Positions 15,729 through 23,733 of a DNA stretch of 64,000 bases are shown piece after piece. The notes beneath the pieces are model-generated. The model saw only the letters and a list, made by a program, of their open reading frames with translations, was not told the origin of the DNA and searched no databases. The stretch comes from Sediminicola arcticus. Lineage in GTDB: Bacteria; Bacteroidota; Bacteroidia; Flavobacteriales; Flavobacteriaceae. The stretch is taken from contig NZ_JBEXAE010000001.1 in assembly GCF_040566695.1 (NCBI RefSeq), positions 744,001 through 808,000 of the forward strand. The letters are read 5' to 3'. The number at the start of each line of letters is the position of its first letter. Position 1 is the first letter of the stretch. The translations under genes were made by a program, and so were the position numbers.

Positions 15729-16541
15729 ATGAAATATATTCTTACTGCTGTTTTAGCCTTCACGCTATTTTCTTGTAAGGAAAAAGTTGAAGTGGCCCCT
15801 TTGGAAGAAACGGACAATACGCCACAAGAAATAGTTTATGAGGAGTATGCAGGGGTAGAGCCTACAAGACCTGATGAAACTGAAATTTATGAACCTGTAC
15901 CACCTATTGTACAACCTTTTGGTAAAAATGGTGCTCCTAGTGATGCTATTATCCTATTTGACGGCAGTAATTTGGATCAGTGGATAAGTGCAAAGGATAG
16001 TACGGCAGCAGTATGGAATTTAAACAAAGACGGCAGTATGACCGTTAAGGATAAAACAGGTGATATCCAAACAAAGCAAAATTTTGGCAATGTTCAACTT
16101 CACGTTGAATGGAAGTCCCCCGCAGAGGTACAGAGAGAGGGTCAAAACAGAGCCAATAGTGGTGTTTTCCTTCAAGGCATTTATGAAGTGCAAGTATTGG
16201 ATAATAATAACAATGACACTTACGTAAACGGCCAAGTAGGTTCTATATATAAACAACATCTACCCTTAGCAAAAGCCTCAGTTCCTACTGGAGAATGGAA
16301 TGTCTATGATATTATTTTTCATGAACCAATATTCAATGCAGAGGGAAAGAAAATAAAATCTGGCACCATTACGGTACTGCACAATGGCGTTTTAGTGCAA
16401 GACCATGTGGAGATAAAGGGTACAACCCCTTACATTGGCTGGCCTAAGAATGAAGCTCATGGTAAGGGGCCTATTAAACTCCAAGATCATGGTGATAATA
16501 GTAGGGTAAGCTATAGAAATATCTGGGTTAGGGAATTGTAG
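15729..16541 (+). CDS. Second DUF1080 lipoprotein (3-keto-disaccharide hydrolase family)
   Basis: A 270-residue lipoprotein with signal to C16 in FTLFSC, then an E/P-rich spacer of about 60 residues, longer than in its neighbour. The DUF1080 domain starts near residue 75 (IILFDGSNLDQW) and ends with IKLQDHGDNSRVSYRNIWVREL. Landmarks NSGVFLQGIYEVQVLDN and LQDHGD match the family, but the sequence differs clearly from the first copy. The two probably take different glycosides or act in sequence rather than being a recent duplication. Only one base separates the two genes. It is the last gene of the group. Confidence 0.9.
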   Translation: MKYILTAVLAFTLFSCKEKVEVAPLEETDNTPQEIVYEEYAGVEPTRPDETEIYEPVPPIVQPFGKNGAPSDAIILFDGSNLDQWISAKDSTAAVWNLNKDGSMTVKDKTGDIQTKQNFGNVQLHVEWKSPAEVQREGQNRANSGVFLQGIYEVQVLDNNNNDTYVNGQVGSIYKQHLPLAKASVPTGEWNVYDIIFHEPIFNAEGKKIKSGTITVLHNGVLVQDHVEIKGTTPYIGWPKNEAHGKGPIKLQDHGDNSRVSYRNIWVREL

Positions 16542-16549
16542 TAATTATT

Positions 16550-16906
16550 TTGGAGGATATAATAGCTATTGGCATTACCCCAATGTTACTTCTGGCCGTT
16601 GGCTTCTATTGGAAGCTACGTCCTCCCATTAAAATAAATGGGTTGTATGGATAGAGGACCATGAGGAGTATGGCCAACCAGCTGATATGGGGTTTTGCCA
16701 ACAAGATCGGGGCAAAAATGTTCATAATGGTTGGCATCATTACCCTTGCACTAAGTATTTTATGTTATTTTTTGTTGCAAGAACCCACAGGAATTGTTGT
16801 CTCCTTATTTAGTTTCATCATAGGTATTGGAGTAGGAATATACTGGTGCGAGACCAAGATCAATAGGAATTTCGATAAAAATGGAAACCCAAAAAAGCAA
16901 AACTGA
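16550..16906 (+). pseudogene. SdpI-family membrane protein interrupted by one in-frame amber codon
   Basis: One reading frame from TTG 16550 to TGA 16906 encodes a typical SdpI-family protein: first helix, then PPIKINGLYG, RTMRSMANQLIWGFANKIG, then two more helices and a basic tail. The only defect is TAG at 16652-16654, exactly where the family has tyrosine in the motif LYGYRT. One base change from TAT or TAC explains it. The part after the stop can restart at ATG 16661 (81 aa), which would lack the first helix. SdpI-like proteins are small membrane proteins linked to immunity against SdpC-type toxins. Choices are a young pseudogene, a sequencing error, or a split translation product. Confidence 0.7.
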
Positions 16907-16914
16907 ATTTTAAT

Positions 16915-16922
16915 TACCTTTG
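16915..16922 (+). promoter_or_regulatory. Candidate -7 promoter element for yicC-gmk-nadD
   Basis: TACCTTTG matches the Bacteroidetes -7 consensus TAnnTTTG exactly and ends 20 bases before the ATG at 16943. No clear TTG -33 box is seen at the usual distance. Confidence 0.4.
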
Positions 16923-16942
16923 CCAAAATTTAAAATCATTTT

Positions 16943-17800
16943 ATGATCCAATCCATGACAGGGTTTGGGAAGTACGTAGTTCAACTTCCTTCAAAGAAAA
17001 TTACCATCGAAATAAAATCATTGAACAGCAAAAGTCTTGACTTAAATGCTCGTATCCCCTCTGCTTATAGGGAGAAGGAATTGGATTTGAGAAAAATAAT
17101 TGCTAGTTCATTAGAAAGGGGAAAGGTAGATTTTGGATTGTATATGGAGTCAACCGGTAATGAAACTTCCTCTGTAATAAATGAGGTTGTCGTAAAAAGC
17201 TATATCCAACAACTAAGGGCAATTGCGGAAGGGGATGATGTAAAATTATTGGAAATGGCTGTGCGATTACCAGATGCCCTAAAGACAGAAAGAGACGACA
17301 TAGATGAAGAGGAATACAATGCTATTTTGGAAGCCCTTAAAAACGCCCTGAAGGAGATCAATATCTTTAGATCGGAAGAAGGCCAAGTGTTGGAAAAGGA
17401 TTTTTTTGATAGGATTGCTACTTTAAATCGTTTACTGGAGGAGGTTAAGGCCATGGATAAAGACCGACTCTCAATGGTGCGGGAGCGTTTGGGAAAAGCT
17501 GTTGCAGATCTAAAAACTGATTTGGATTCGAATAGGTTTGAACAAGAATTAATCTATTATCTAGAGAAATACGATATTACAGAAGAGAAAGTGCGCTTGG
17601 CCAATCATCTAGACTACTTTGTATCGGCACTAAAATCTGATGATTCTAATGGTAAAAAATTAGGTTTTATAAGTCAGGAAATTGGGAGGGAAATAAATAC
17701 AATTGGCTCTAAAGCCAATTATGCTCCAATGCAACAGCTCGTAGTGCAAATGAAAGATGAGTTGGAAAAAATCAAGGAACAAATGCTAAACGTACTGTAA
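16943..17800 (+). CDS. YicC/YloC-family endoribonuclease-like protein
   Basis: A 285-residue cytoplasmic protein with the family start MIQSMTGFGK and two-domain layout. The YicC N-terminal domain spans about 1-155, and the C-terminal DUF1732 domain spans about 200-285 and ends in EINTIGSKANYAPMQQLVVQMKDELEKIKEQ. E. coli YicC is an RNase that promotes decay of a small RNA, and Bacteroidetes homologues are widely linked to gmk as here. The stop overlaps the gmk start by one base (TAATG), giving translational coupling. Length and motifs are normal. Confidence 0.93.
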   Translation: MIQSMTGFGKYVVQLPSKKITIEIKSLNSKSLDLNARIPSAYREKELDLRKIIASSLERGKVDFGLYMESTGNETSSVINEVVVKSYIQQLRAIAEGDDVKLLEMAVRLPDALKTERDDIDEEEYNAILEALKNALKEINIFRSEEGQVLEKDFFDRIATLNRLLEEVKAMDKDRLSMVRERLGKAVADLKTDLDSNRFEQELIYYLEKYDITEEKVRLANHLDYFVSALKSDDSNGKKLGFISQEIGREINTIGSKANYAPMQQLVVQMKDELEKIKEQMLNVL

Positions 17801-18384
17801 TGGAGGGAGGTAAGCTTATCATCTTTTCGGCACCATCCGGAAGTGGAAAAACAACCATTACCAAATATTTATTGGAGCAGCCAGAATTGAATTTAGCTTT
17901 TTCTGTTTCGGCCACTTCCAGACCTAGAAGAGGAAAGGAGAAGCATGGGGAACATTATTACTTCATGTCCATTTCCGAGTTCAAAAACCATATCAAGAAC
18001 GATGAATTTTTGGAGTGGGAAGAAGTATATAGGGACAATTTTTATGGAACTTTAAAAAGCGAAGTGGAACGAATATGGGCCATGGGTAAAAATGTCATTT
18101 TTGATATTGATGTCGTAGGTGGACTTCGAATAAAGAAGAAATTTCCAGAAAACACTTTGGCGGTTTTTGTAAAACCTCCTAGTGTGGACGAACTGAAAAT
18201 AAGACTTAAAAAACGCAGCACGGAAAGTGATGATAAGATCAATATGCGTATAGCCAAGGCATCGGTTGAACTCGCTACCGCTCCTCAATTTGACAAGATC
18301 ATCAAAAATTACGAATTGGAGATCGCACTTAAAGAAGCCTATGACCTAGTAGCCGATTTTATTGAGGTAAAACAGGAAAAGTAA
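17800..18384 (+). CDS. gmk: Guanylate kinase
   Basis: A 194-residue enzyme that phosphorylates GMP (and dGMP) to the diphosphate with ATP. The P-loop APSGSGKTT lies at 11-19. The GMP-binding region includes SATSRPRRGKEKHGEHYYF (about 37-55) and the loop EWEEVYRDNFYGT (about 72-84). The helix segment IFDIDVVGGLRIKK (about 101-114) and the lid with RLKKRSTESDD follow. It is coupled to yicC by a one-base overlap and followed 23 bases later by nadD. Length and motifs are those of ordinary bacterial Gmk. Confidence 0.97.
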   Translation: MEGGKLIIFSAPSGSGKTTITKYLLEQPELNLAFSVSATSRPRRGKEKHGEHYYFMSISEFKNHIKNDEFLEWEEVYRDNFYGTLKSEVERIWAMGKNVIFDIDVVGGLRIKKKFPENTLAVFVKPPSVDELKIRLKKRSTESDDKINMRIAKASVELATAPQFDKIIKNYELEIALKEAYDLVADFIEVKQEK

Positions 18385-18407
18385 AAAGCATAGACTAGAA
18401 ATAAAGG

Positions 18408-18992
18408 ATGAAGAAGGTAGGTCTATATTTTGGTACATTTAATCCAATTCATATTGGCCATTTGGCGATTGCTAATCATATGGTAGAATTTTCGGATCTA
18501 GAAGAAGTTTGGTTGGTCATCACGCCCCATAGTCCTTTTAAGAAAAAGAAAACCTTATTGGACAATAACCATAGGTATGAAATGGTCTATGAAGCTACTA
18601 AGAATTATCCAAAATTACATCCTAGTAAAATAGAATTTGATCTTCCCCAACCGAATTATACCGTAAATACTTTGGTGCATTTGTCCGAGAAGCACGGGAC
18701 AGATTATGAGTTTTCATTGTTGATGGGAGAAGATAACCTGAAAGGATTGCATAAGTGGAAAAATTACGAGGCCATCTTGGAGCATCATCATATTTACGTA
18801 TATCCCAGAATTTCTGAAGGAGAAGTGGACCATAGTTTTATAGGACATCCAAAAATTATACCTATTCAAGCTCCTATCATGGAAATTTCTTCCACTTTCA
18901 TACGTAAACATCACAAAGCTGGTAAAAATATCAGACCGCTATTGCCAGAGAATGTTTGGGTTTATTTGGACGAAATGAATTTTTATAGATAG
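18408..18992 (+). CDS. nadD: Nicotinate-nucleotide adenylyltransferase
   Basis: A 194-residue nucleotidyltransferase of NAD synthesis that joins nicotinate mononucleotide and ATP. The family signature GTFNPIHIGH lies at 9-18, with the two catalytic-type histidines H15 and H18. The C-terminal ISSTFIRKH motif (about 160-168) completes the ATP site. Middle segments WLVITPHSPFKKKK and LLMGEDNL are characteristic of NadD. It is the third gene of yicC-gmk-nadD. Its last 10 bases overlap the 3' end of the convergent gene, so no terminator lies between them. Confidence 0.95.
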   Translation: MKKVGLYFGTFNPIHIGHLAIANHMVEFSDLEEVWLVITPHSPFKKKKTLLDNNHRYEMVYEATKNYPKLHPSKIEFDLPQPNYTVNTLVHLSEKHGTDYEFSLLMGEDNLKGLHKWKNYEAILEHHHIYVYPRISEGEVDHSFIGHPKIIPIQAPIMEISSTFIRKHHKAGKNIRPLLPENVWVYLDEMNFYR

Positions 18993-19495
18993 TTGCCTTT
19001 TTCGTCCATCTTAACTTTAATGGTCTTTTTTCTTTTTTGTAGCTTAAGTTTAAAGGTTCTATTCACTCCTTTTTGATGGTTGTAATCTATCAGATAAACA
19101 TCATCAACAATTTTCCAACCTGGATATGTATTTTCAAGGGATTCGATTACCGCTTTTGGAAGATCTAGATTTTTAAACCGTTCTATTGTCCTTAATATTT
19201 TGCCATCCTCGTCATATACAGCTACAATTTTACCTTCCGGAAGGTAAAAGGAAACGGTGTAAAAAGGATATTCATCTTCGAAAATACCATCTTTCTTTAT
19301 TTTGTAACTCGCAACTTTACGCTCTAAGAGTTTAACTGGTGTGGGTGTCTCTTTAGAGTCAATACTACTTAAATATTTGTAGTTTACCGCTGTAACAACC
19401 ACTTCGGACAGCTCCTCTGTTTTAGGATCTTGAGCCCATAAAAAAGTGGACAGTACAAGTGCAATATAGAAGGGAAGCATTCTTTTCATTTGCAT
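18983..19495 (-). CDS. Secreted PepSY-like domain protein (copy 1)
   Basis: A 170-residue protein with a signal peptide (MKRMLPFYIALVLSTFLWAQ from the second ATG, 19489). Its mature part has two beta-rich PepSY-like units. Shared segments with the gene at 23036-23542 include LSEVVVTAVNYKYL, an ER(K)xA(S)Y(K/N)IK stretch, FYTVSF, GKIVAVY and (G)xIxRTIE(R/K)FK. The PepSY-like family (PF11396 type) is common in Bacteroidetes and of unknown function; it is thought to act in the periplasm or on the surface, perhaps as a peptidase inhibitor. The 3' end overlaps nadD by 10 bases. Whether the product begins at 19495 or 19489 is unimportant for the mature protein. Confidence 0.75.
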   Translation of the reverse strand: MQMKRMLPFYIALVLSTFLWAQDPKTEELSEVVVTAVNYKYLSSIDSKETPTPVKLLERKVASYKIKKDGIFEDEYPFYTVSFYLPEGKIVAVYDEDGKILRTIERFKNLDLPKAVIESLENTYPGWKIVDDVYLIDYNHQKGVNRTFKLKLQKRKKTIKVKMDEKGNYL

Positions 19496-19571
19496 TTTTT
19501 AGTTTTTAAAAGTAGTATTGAACCTTGACAAAAGGTATGAGCAATATCAGTTTAAAAGTAAATATATCTAC

Positions 19572-20282
19572 TTAATCCTTAGATAGAATATCTGTACCAA
19601 GGTGGGTATTGTCCTGGTTGTAATACCAGGCCCTTTTTTTTGGCATCTTAATTTCATTGATAGTTTCTTCTCCTGATAAAAGGATGTACTCCCCATCGTT
19701 TTTAGATTCATCATGAAAAAATTGATATACCTCCATGCCGTAGGTTAGAGGGTTAAAATAGAAATACCACGTATCTCCTCCCACACTTTCTGCATAGGTG
19801 ACCTTAAGTACCAAATAGGCCTTGTTCTTAAATGTTTTATGCATCACCTTAGGGTCTATAATAGTTCCAGGATCTTTTAATTTCATGGGAAGGCCATAGA
19901 GATAGGTGTAATAGTCCTTCAACATGTTGGCCCTATCACAATTGAGATTAAAGGTTTTCCGTTCTGTCTCCGATATTTCTTCACTGCCATTTAATCTCAA
20001 TAAGCAATCGTTACCATCCAAAATGTACTCCTGGATATTTTGTTCTTTGTTCACTGTTAATCGGAACCTTTCCGCGGGGAGATTGATTTTTACATTACTT
20101 TTTCTATCGGAGCTGTTTGGAGTTTCCATGGTCACCGTAAATTCTTCATTAAATGATGGCCAATTATTATTTGGGTCGTGATAGTCAATTGCATTCAGCA
20201 ATAGCTCTTCGCTTGATAAACTTTGGGAAAGGCCGATTAGCGAAATATGAAAAAGGAGTATTAAGAAAATTATTCTGAACAT
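19572..20282 (-). CDS. Secreted LolA-like protein (DUF6503-type)
   Basis: A 236-residue exported protein with signal MFRIIFLILLFHISLIGLSQ from ATG 20282. An in-frame longer start exists at 20366 but would bury the signal peptide. The mature protein is beta-rich with features of LolA-fold lipid-binding proteins: FTVTMETP, INLPAERFRL, YFNPLTYGMEVYQFF and a closing KKRAWYY segment. Similar flavobacterial proteins are filed under DUF6503; I make that link from memory of the pattern and not from a search. It lies between a PepSY-like gene and a divergent metalloprotease. Function is unknown, probably in the envelope. Confidence 0.6.
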   Translation of the reverse strand: MFRIIFLILLFHISLIGLSQSLSSEELLLNAIDYHDPNNNWPSFNEEFTVTMETPNSSDRKSNVKINLPAERFRLTVNKEQNIQEYILDGNDCLLRLNGSEEISETERKTFNLNCDRANMLKDYYTYLYGLPMKLKDPGTIIDPKVMHKTFKNKAYLVLKVTYAESVGGDTWYFYFNPLTYGMEVYQFFHDESKNDGEYILLSGEETINEIKMPKKRAWYYNQDNTHLGTDILSKD

Positions 20283-20463
20283 AATTACTTCGTTTTTGTG
20301 GAGGCACAAGGTAAGTATTTTTACATTCGGGCTATCTAGTTGGTTAAAAAGGGGAAAGGTGTTCAAGAAAACAATTTAGGTTATTTTGTTAATATTCCTT
20401 AAAAGTGACCGGATTAGCGTATGAATAGCTCTATTTTAGAAGACATAAAATATAATTACACTC

Positions 20464-22962
20464 ATGAAAAGATTATTACCATGCCTAATGCTCTCCTTGT
20501 TTTTTATTTCAATACCTGTAAAAGGACAAAAACGGAATAAAAAGGAGGATTCAAAAGTTCCCACAAATTTTAATGATGCTACCCAATCTAAAGATAAAAA
20601 TGGCATCAAAAAATATAGTGAAGTCATTACGAAAGATGCCATTTCAGATGACGGACTTTTTACTGTACACAAAATAAAGGATGAATATTTTTATGAAATA
20701 CCCTTCGATAAACTAAAGAAGGAAATGTTATGGGTAAGTAGAATTTCTCAGCTACCACAAGGATTGGGAGGAGGATATTTCAATGCCGGTTCCAAGACAA
20801 ACGAGCAAGTGGTGCAATGGGTTCGTTTTCAGGATAAGATCTTGCTAAAGGTAAAGTCTTATGCTAATGTAGCCGACAGTACCAAAGCAATCCATAATTC
20901 AGTGATGGTGAATAATTATGAACCCACTCTCTTTGCATTTGATATAAAGGCCTTCAATACAGATACCACTGCCGTAGTAATTAATGTCACCTCACTTTTT
21001 AATACGGATGTAGCGGCAATAAGCGGACTCTCCGCGAGGTTGCGGAAGGAATACAAAGTGAAAAAATTGGAATCTTCCCTTAGTTTTATCAATGGGATAA
21101 AAAGTTTTCCCGAGAATATCGAAGTTAAGCAGGATTTGACTTATAGCGCTTCGGAGCCACCATCATTTTCAGATATGGAGTCTATAAGCCTACAGATGAA
21201 CCAATCTATGATATTGCTTCCAAAAGAACCAATGCAACCAAGAATGTACGACCCTAGGGTGGGATTCTTTACCGTTAGCCAATACGATTATGGAAGTAAG
21301 GAACTGAAGGCAGACCAAAAAACATACATCAGAAGGTGGCGATTAGAGCCTAAAGATCCGGAGGCTTATGCTAGAGGTGAATTGGTGGAACCCATAAAGC
21401 CTATCGTATATTATTTGGATCCTGGTACCCCAGAAAACCTACGGGAGTATATAAAACAGGGAATTGAGGAATGGCAGAAACCCTTTGAAACAGCTGGCTT
21501 TAAAAACGCCATTATTGCCAAGGATGCGCCCACCCCGGAGGAAGACCCTGAATTCAGTCCTGAGGATGTGCGGTACTCTGTAGTTAGATACGTAGCCAGT
21601 ACCACAAGAAACGCTACTGGACCAAGTGTATCCGATCCTAGAAGTGGTGAAATTATAGAAAGCGATATCATATGGTACCACAATCATTTAAGGAGTTACA
21701 GAAATAGGTATTTGTTGGAAACAGGTGCGGCAAACCCTTCGGCTAGGACTTTGAATACGCCACCAGAAGAAATAGGGGAGATGATGCGTATGGTTATTGC
21801 CCATGAAGTAGGCCATGCCCTTGGCTTTCCACACAATATGGCAGCAAGTTATGCCTATCCTGTTGATTCTTTACGAAATGGAGCATTTACACAAGAAAAT
21901 GGTATAGCGGCTAGTATCATGGATTATGCGCGATATAACTATGTTGCACAACCGGAGGATGAAAATATACGGTTCATTCGTCAAATAGGCCCGTATGATC
22001 ATTATGCCACTAATTGGGGGTATAGACTAATTCCCAGTGCCTCAACCATGGAGGCGGAAAAGGATACCTTAAACCAATGGATTAGATTGCGTGAATTGGA
22101 CCCTAAATACAAGTTCGGGAGACAATCAAGTCGATTTGACCCCCAATCACAAACAGAAAGTGTGGGTAATGATCCAATTAAGGCGGGGGATTATGGGTTA
22201 AAAAATTTAAAATATGTAGCACAGAATCTTAAAAGTTGGACTTCGGATCAGACGAATGACTATGGAGATTTAGAAGAGCTGTACGGGGAATTACTAGGCG
22301 TCTACAATAGGTATGTTGGACATGTGGTCACCAATATTGGTGGAGTTTATGAAAACTTGAAGACTCCTGATCAAGTAGGTTTAGTATATACCCATTTGAA
22401 TAGTGCCGTACAAAAAGCGTCTATGGATTGGCTGCAGGAAAACGTTTTTTCAACACCATCTTGGTTATTGGATAAGGACATACTGCAAAATATAGATCAC
22501 TCAGGATATTTTGAAGAATTACGCAAGGTGCAGGCTAGACAACTAGATAATCTGCTTAGTTTTGATCGGATTGGTAGATTGATAGATGCCGAGACTACGG
22601 AAACTGAATTTTACAGTGCTTTAGATATGCTAAAGGACCTGCGAACAGGGATTTGGAGCGAAGTAGGTAGAAGGACCAATGTTGATATTTACCGAAGAAA
22701 TTTGCAGCGTAGTTATTTGGATAGAATGGGGTATTTAATGACAGACGAAGGTCCGTCACCTAGGAATAATGATTCCGATTTTGAACGAACCCTTACATTT
22801 GATGTAAGTGCTTCCGATGTGCAAACTCTGGTGAGGGGAGAACTAAAAACCCTACGTAATAGATTGCAGGCGGCAAAAAATAGTTCTATTAATACAATGA
22901 CCAGATATCATTACGACGATGCTATTGCAAGAATAGACCAGGTATTGGATCCAGGCAATTAA
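20464..22962 (+). CDS. Secreted zinc-dependent metalloprotease (DUF5117/DUF5118 type)
   Basis: An 832-residue protein with a signal peptide (about 1-20, ending PVKG). A long N-terminal region of DUF5118/DUF5117 type follows (about 45-330). The peptidase domain has the zinc motif HEVGHALGFPH at 447-457 (H447, H451, H457 ligands, E448 catalytic), followed by the SIMDYARY methionine turn. This is the metzincin layout. The C-terminal part (about 560-832) is helical. Such proteins are exported in Bacteroidetes and probably digest peptides or proteins in the envelope; there is no obvious type IX sorting domain at the C-terminus. It is divergent from the LolA-like gene. Confidence 0.92.
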   Translation: MKRLLPCLMLSLFFISIPVKGQKRNKKEDSKVPTNFNDATQSKDKNGIKKYSEVITKDAISDDGLFTVHKIKDEYFYEIPFDKLKKEMLWVSRISQLPQGLGGGYFNAGSKTNEQVVQWVRFQDKILLKVKSYANVADSTKAIHNSVMVNNYEPTLFAFDIKAFNTDTTAVVINVTSLFNTDVAAISGLSARLRKEYKVKKLESSLSFINGIKSFPENIEVKQDLTYSASEPPSFSDMESISLQMNQSMILLPKEPMQPRMYDPRVGFFTVSQYDYGSKELKADQKTYIRRWRLEPKDPEAYARGELVEPIKPIVYYLDPGTPENLREYIKQGIEEWQKPFETAGFKNAIIAKDAPTPEEDPEFSPEDVRYSVVRYVASTTRNATGPSVSDPRSGEIIESDIIWYHNHLRSYRNRYLLETGAANPSARTLNTPPEEIGEMMRMVIAHEVGHALGFPHNMAASYAYPVDSLRNGAFTQENGIAASIMDYARYNYVAQPEDENIRFIRQIGPYDHYATNWGYRLIPSASTMEAEKDTLNQWIRLRELDPKYKFGRQSSRFDPQSQTESVGNDPIKAGDYGLKNLKYVAQNLKSWTSDQTNDYGDLEELYGELLGVYNRYVGHVVTNIGGVYENLKTPDQVGLVYTHLNSAVQKASMDWLQENVFSTPSWLLDKDILQNIDHSGYFEELRKVQARQLDNLLSFDRIGRLIDAETTETEFYSALDMLKDLRTGIWSEVGRRTNVDIYRRNLQRSYLDRMGYLMTDEGPSPRNNDSDFERTLTFDVSASDVQTLVRGELKTLRNRLQAAKNSSINTMTRYHYDDAIARIDQVLDPGN

Positions 22963-22986
22963 AGGTATACCATGCGAAAAAAATAA

Positions 22987-23010
22987 GGCCCAACGCGTTA
23001 TAGTTGGGCC
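22987..23010 (-). terminator. Intrinsic terminator between convergent genes
   Basis: GGCCCAAC (22987-22994) and GTTGGGCC (23003-23010), 8-bp stem and 8-base loop. On the minus strand it is followed by TTATTTTTTT, so it mainly ends the PepSY-like gene; plus-strand T content is weaker. Confidence 0.75.
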
Positions 23011-23035
23011 CTATTATATTTGAAATTTGCACTTT

Positions 23036-23542
23036 TTATTGAAAAGTTCCTGTTTCATCAATTTTCACCTTCATACGCTCGTCCCCATTCTTTAACTTAA
23101 GCTTGTAGGTCTTATTAGATCCCTTTTCATCTGTATAGCTTACGCGATATACATCGGAATCAACTTCCCATTTTGGAAACCTATCTACTACGGCTTTGGC
23201 TACAGTTTCAGGTAACTTTATATCCTTAAATTTCTCGATAGTCCTGATGATTTGTCCGTCTGCGTTGTAAACAGCAACAATCTTTCCATTTGGAATAAAG
23301 AAAGATACCGTATAGAATTCATATTCATCACTGTATAGTTCTGATTCCTTGATGTTGTAGGCTGCAGCCTTCCTTTCCAACATTTGAACGGGAAGTGCTT
23401 CCTCTTCGTTCGTAATGGCATTGAGATATTTATAATTGACAGCAGTAACCACAACTTCAGATAATTGCTCGGTCTTAATGATTTGAGAAAATCCTTGGCT
23501 AGTTAGACCAAAAAGAATTAAACTAAATACTATTTTTTTTAT
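23036..23542 (-). CDS. Secreted PepSY-like domain protein (copy 2) with no canonical start at its signal peptide
   Basis: The mature sequence is a paralogue of the protein at 18983-19495 (LSEVVVTAVNYKYL, EFYTVSFFIPNGKIVAVY, RTIEKFKDIKLPE). The frame extends upstream of the first canonical start (GTG 23452) through KKIVFSLILFGLTSQGFSQ, a clear signal peptide. No ATG, GTG or TTG lies between the in-frame stop and that peptide. ATA 23542-23540 stands exactly where an ATG would make MKKIVFSLILFG. Either ATA is used (168 aa), or the start was lost by mutation, or the cytoplasmic GTG form (139 codons including stop) is made. A run of eight T (plus strand, 23533-23540) next to it is also prone to error. 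Confidence 0.6.
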   Translation of the reverse strand: MKKIVFSLILFGLTSQGFSQIIKTEQLSEVVVTAVNYKYLNAITNEEEALPVQMLERKAAAYNIKESELYSDEYEFYTVSFFIPNGKIVAVYNADGQIIRTIEKFKDIKLPETVAKAVVDRFPKWEVDSDVYRVSYTDEKGSNKTYKLKLKNGDERMKVKIDETGTFQ

Positions 23543-23674
23543 ATTAAGTGTTTTTAATGGTTAAACGTGAACATGTCCCAAAACTATCTTTTACGGAATT
23601 TTTCAACTATGATATCAGTCATGTTCAAAGCGTTGGTTTTATAATGCTTATATGAAGCGAAGTACCTAGTACTT

Positions 23675-23713
23675 AAAAAGGTCTATTAAAACTGAGTTTT
23701 AATAGACCTTTTT
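23675..23713. terminator. Long bidirectional terminator hairpin
   Basis: AAAAAGGTCTATTAAAAC (23675-23692) and its exact complement (23696-23713) form an 18-bp stem with a 3-base loop and U-tracts on both strands. It ends the PiT gene on the minus strand, 21 bases after the stop. A smaller repeat AAGTAC-CTA-GTACTT precedes it at 23660-23674. Confidence 0.88.
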
Positions 23714-23733
23714 AAATTTAAATATACATCGGT

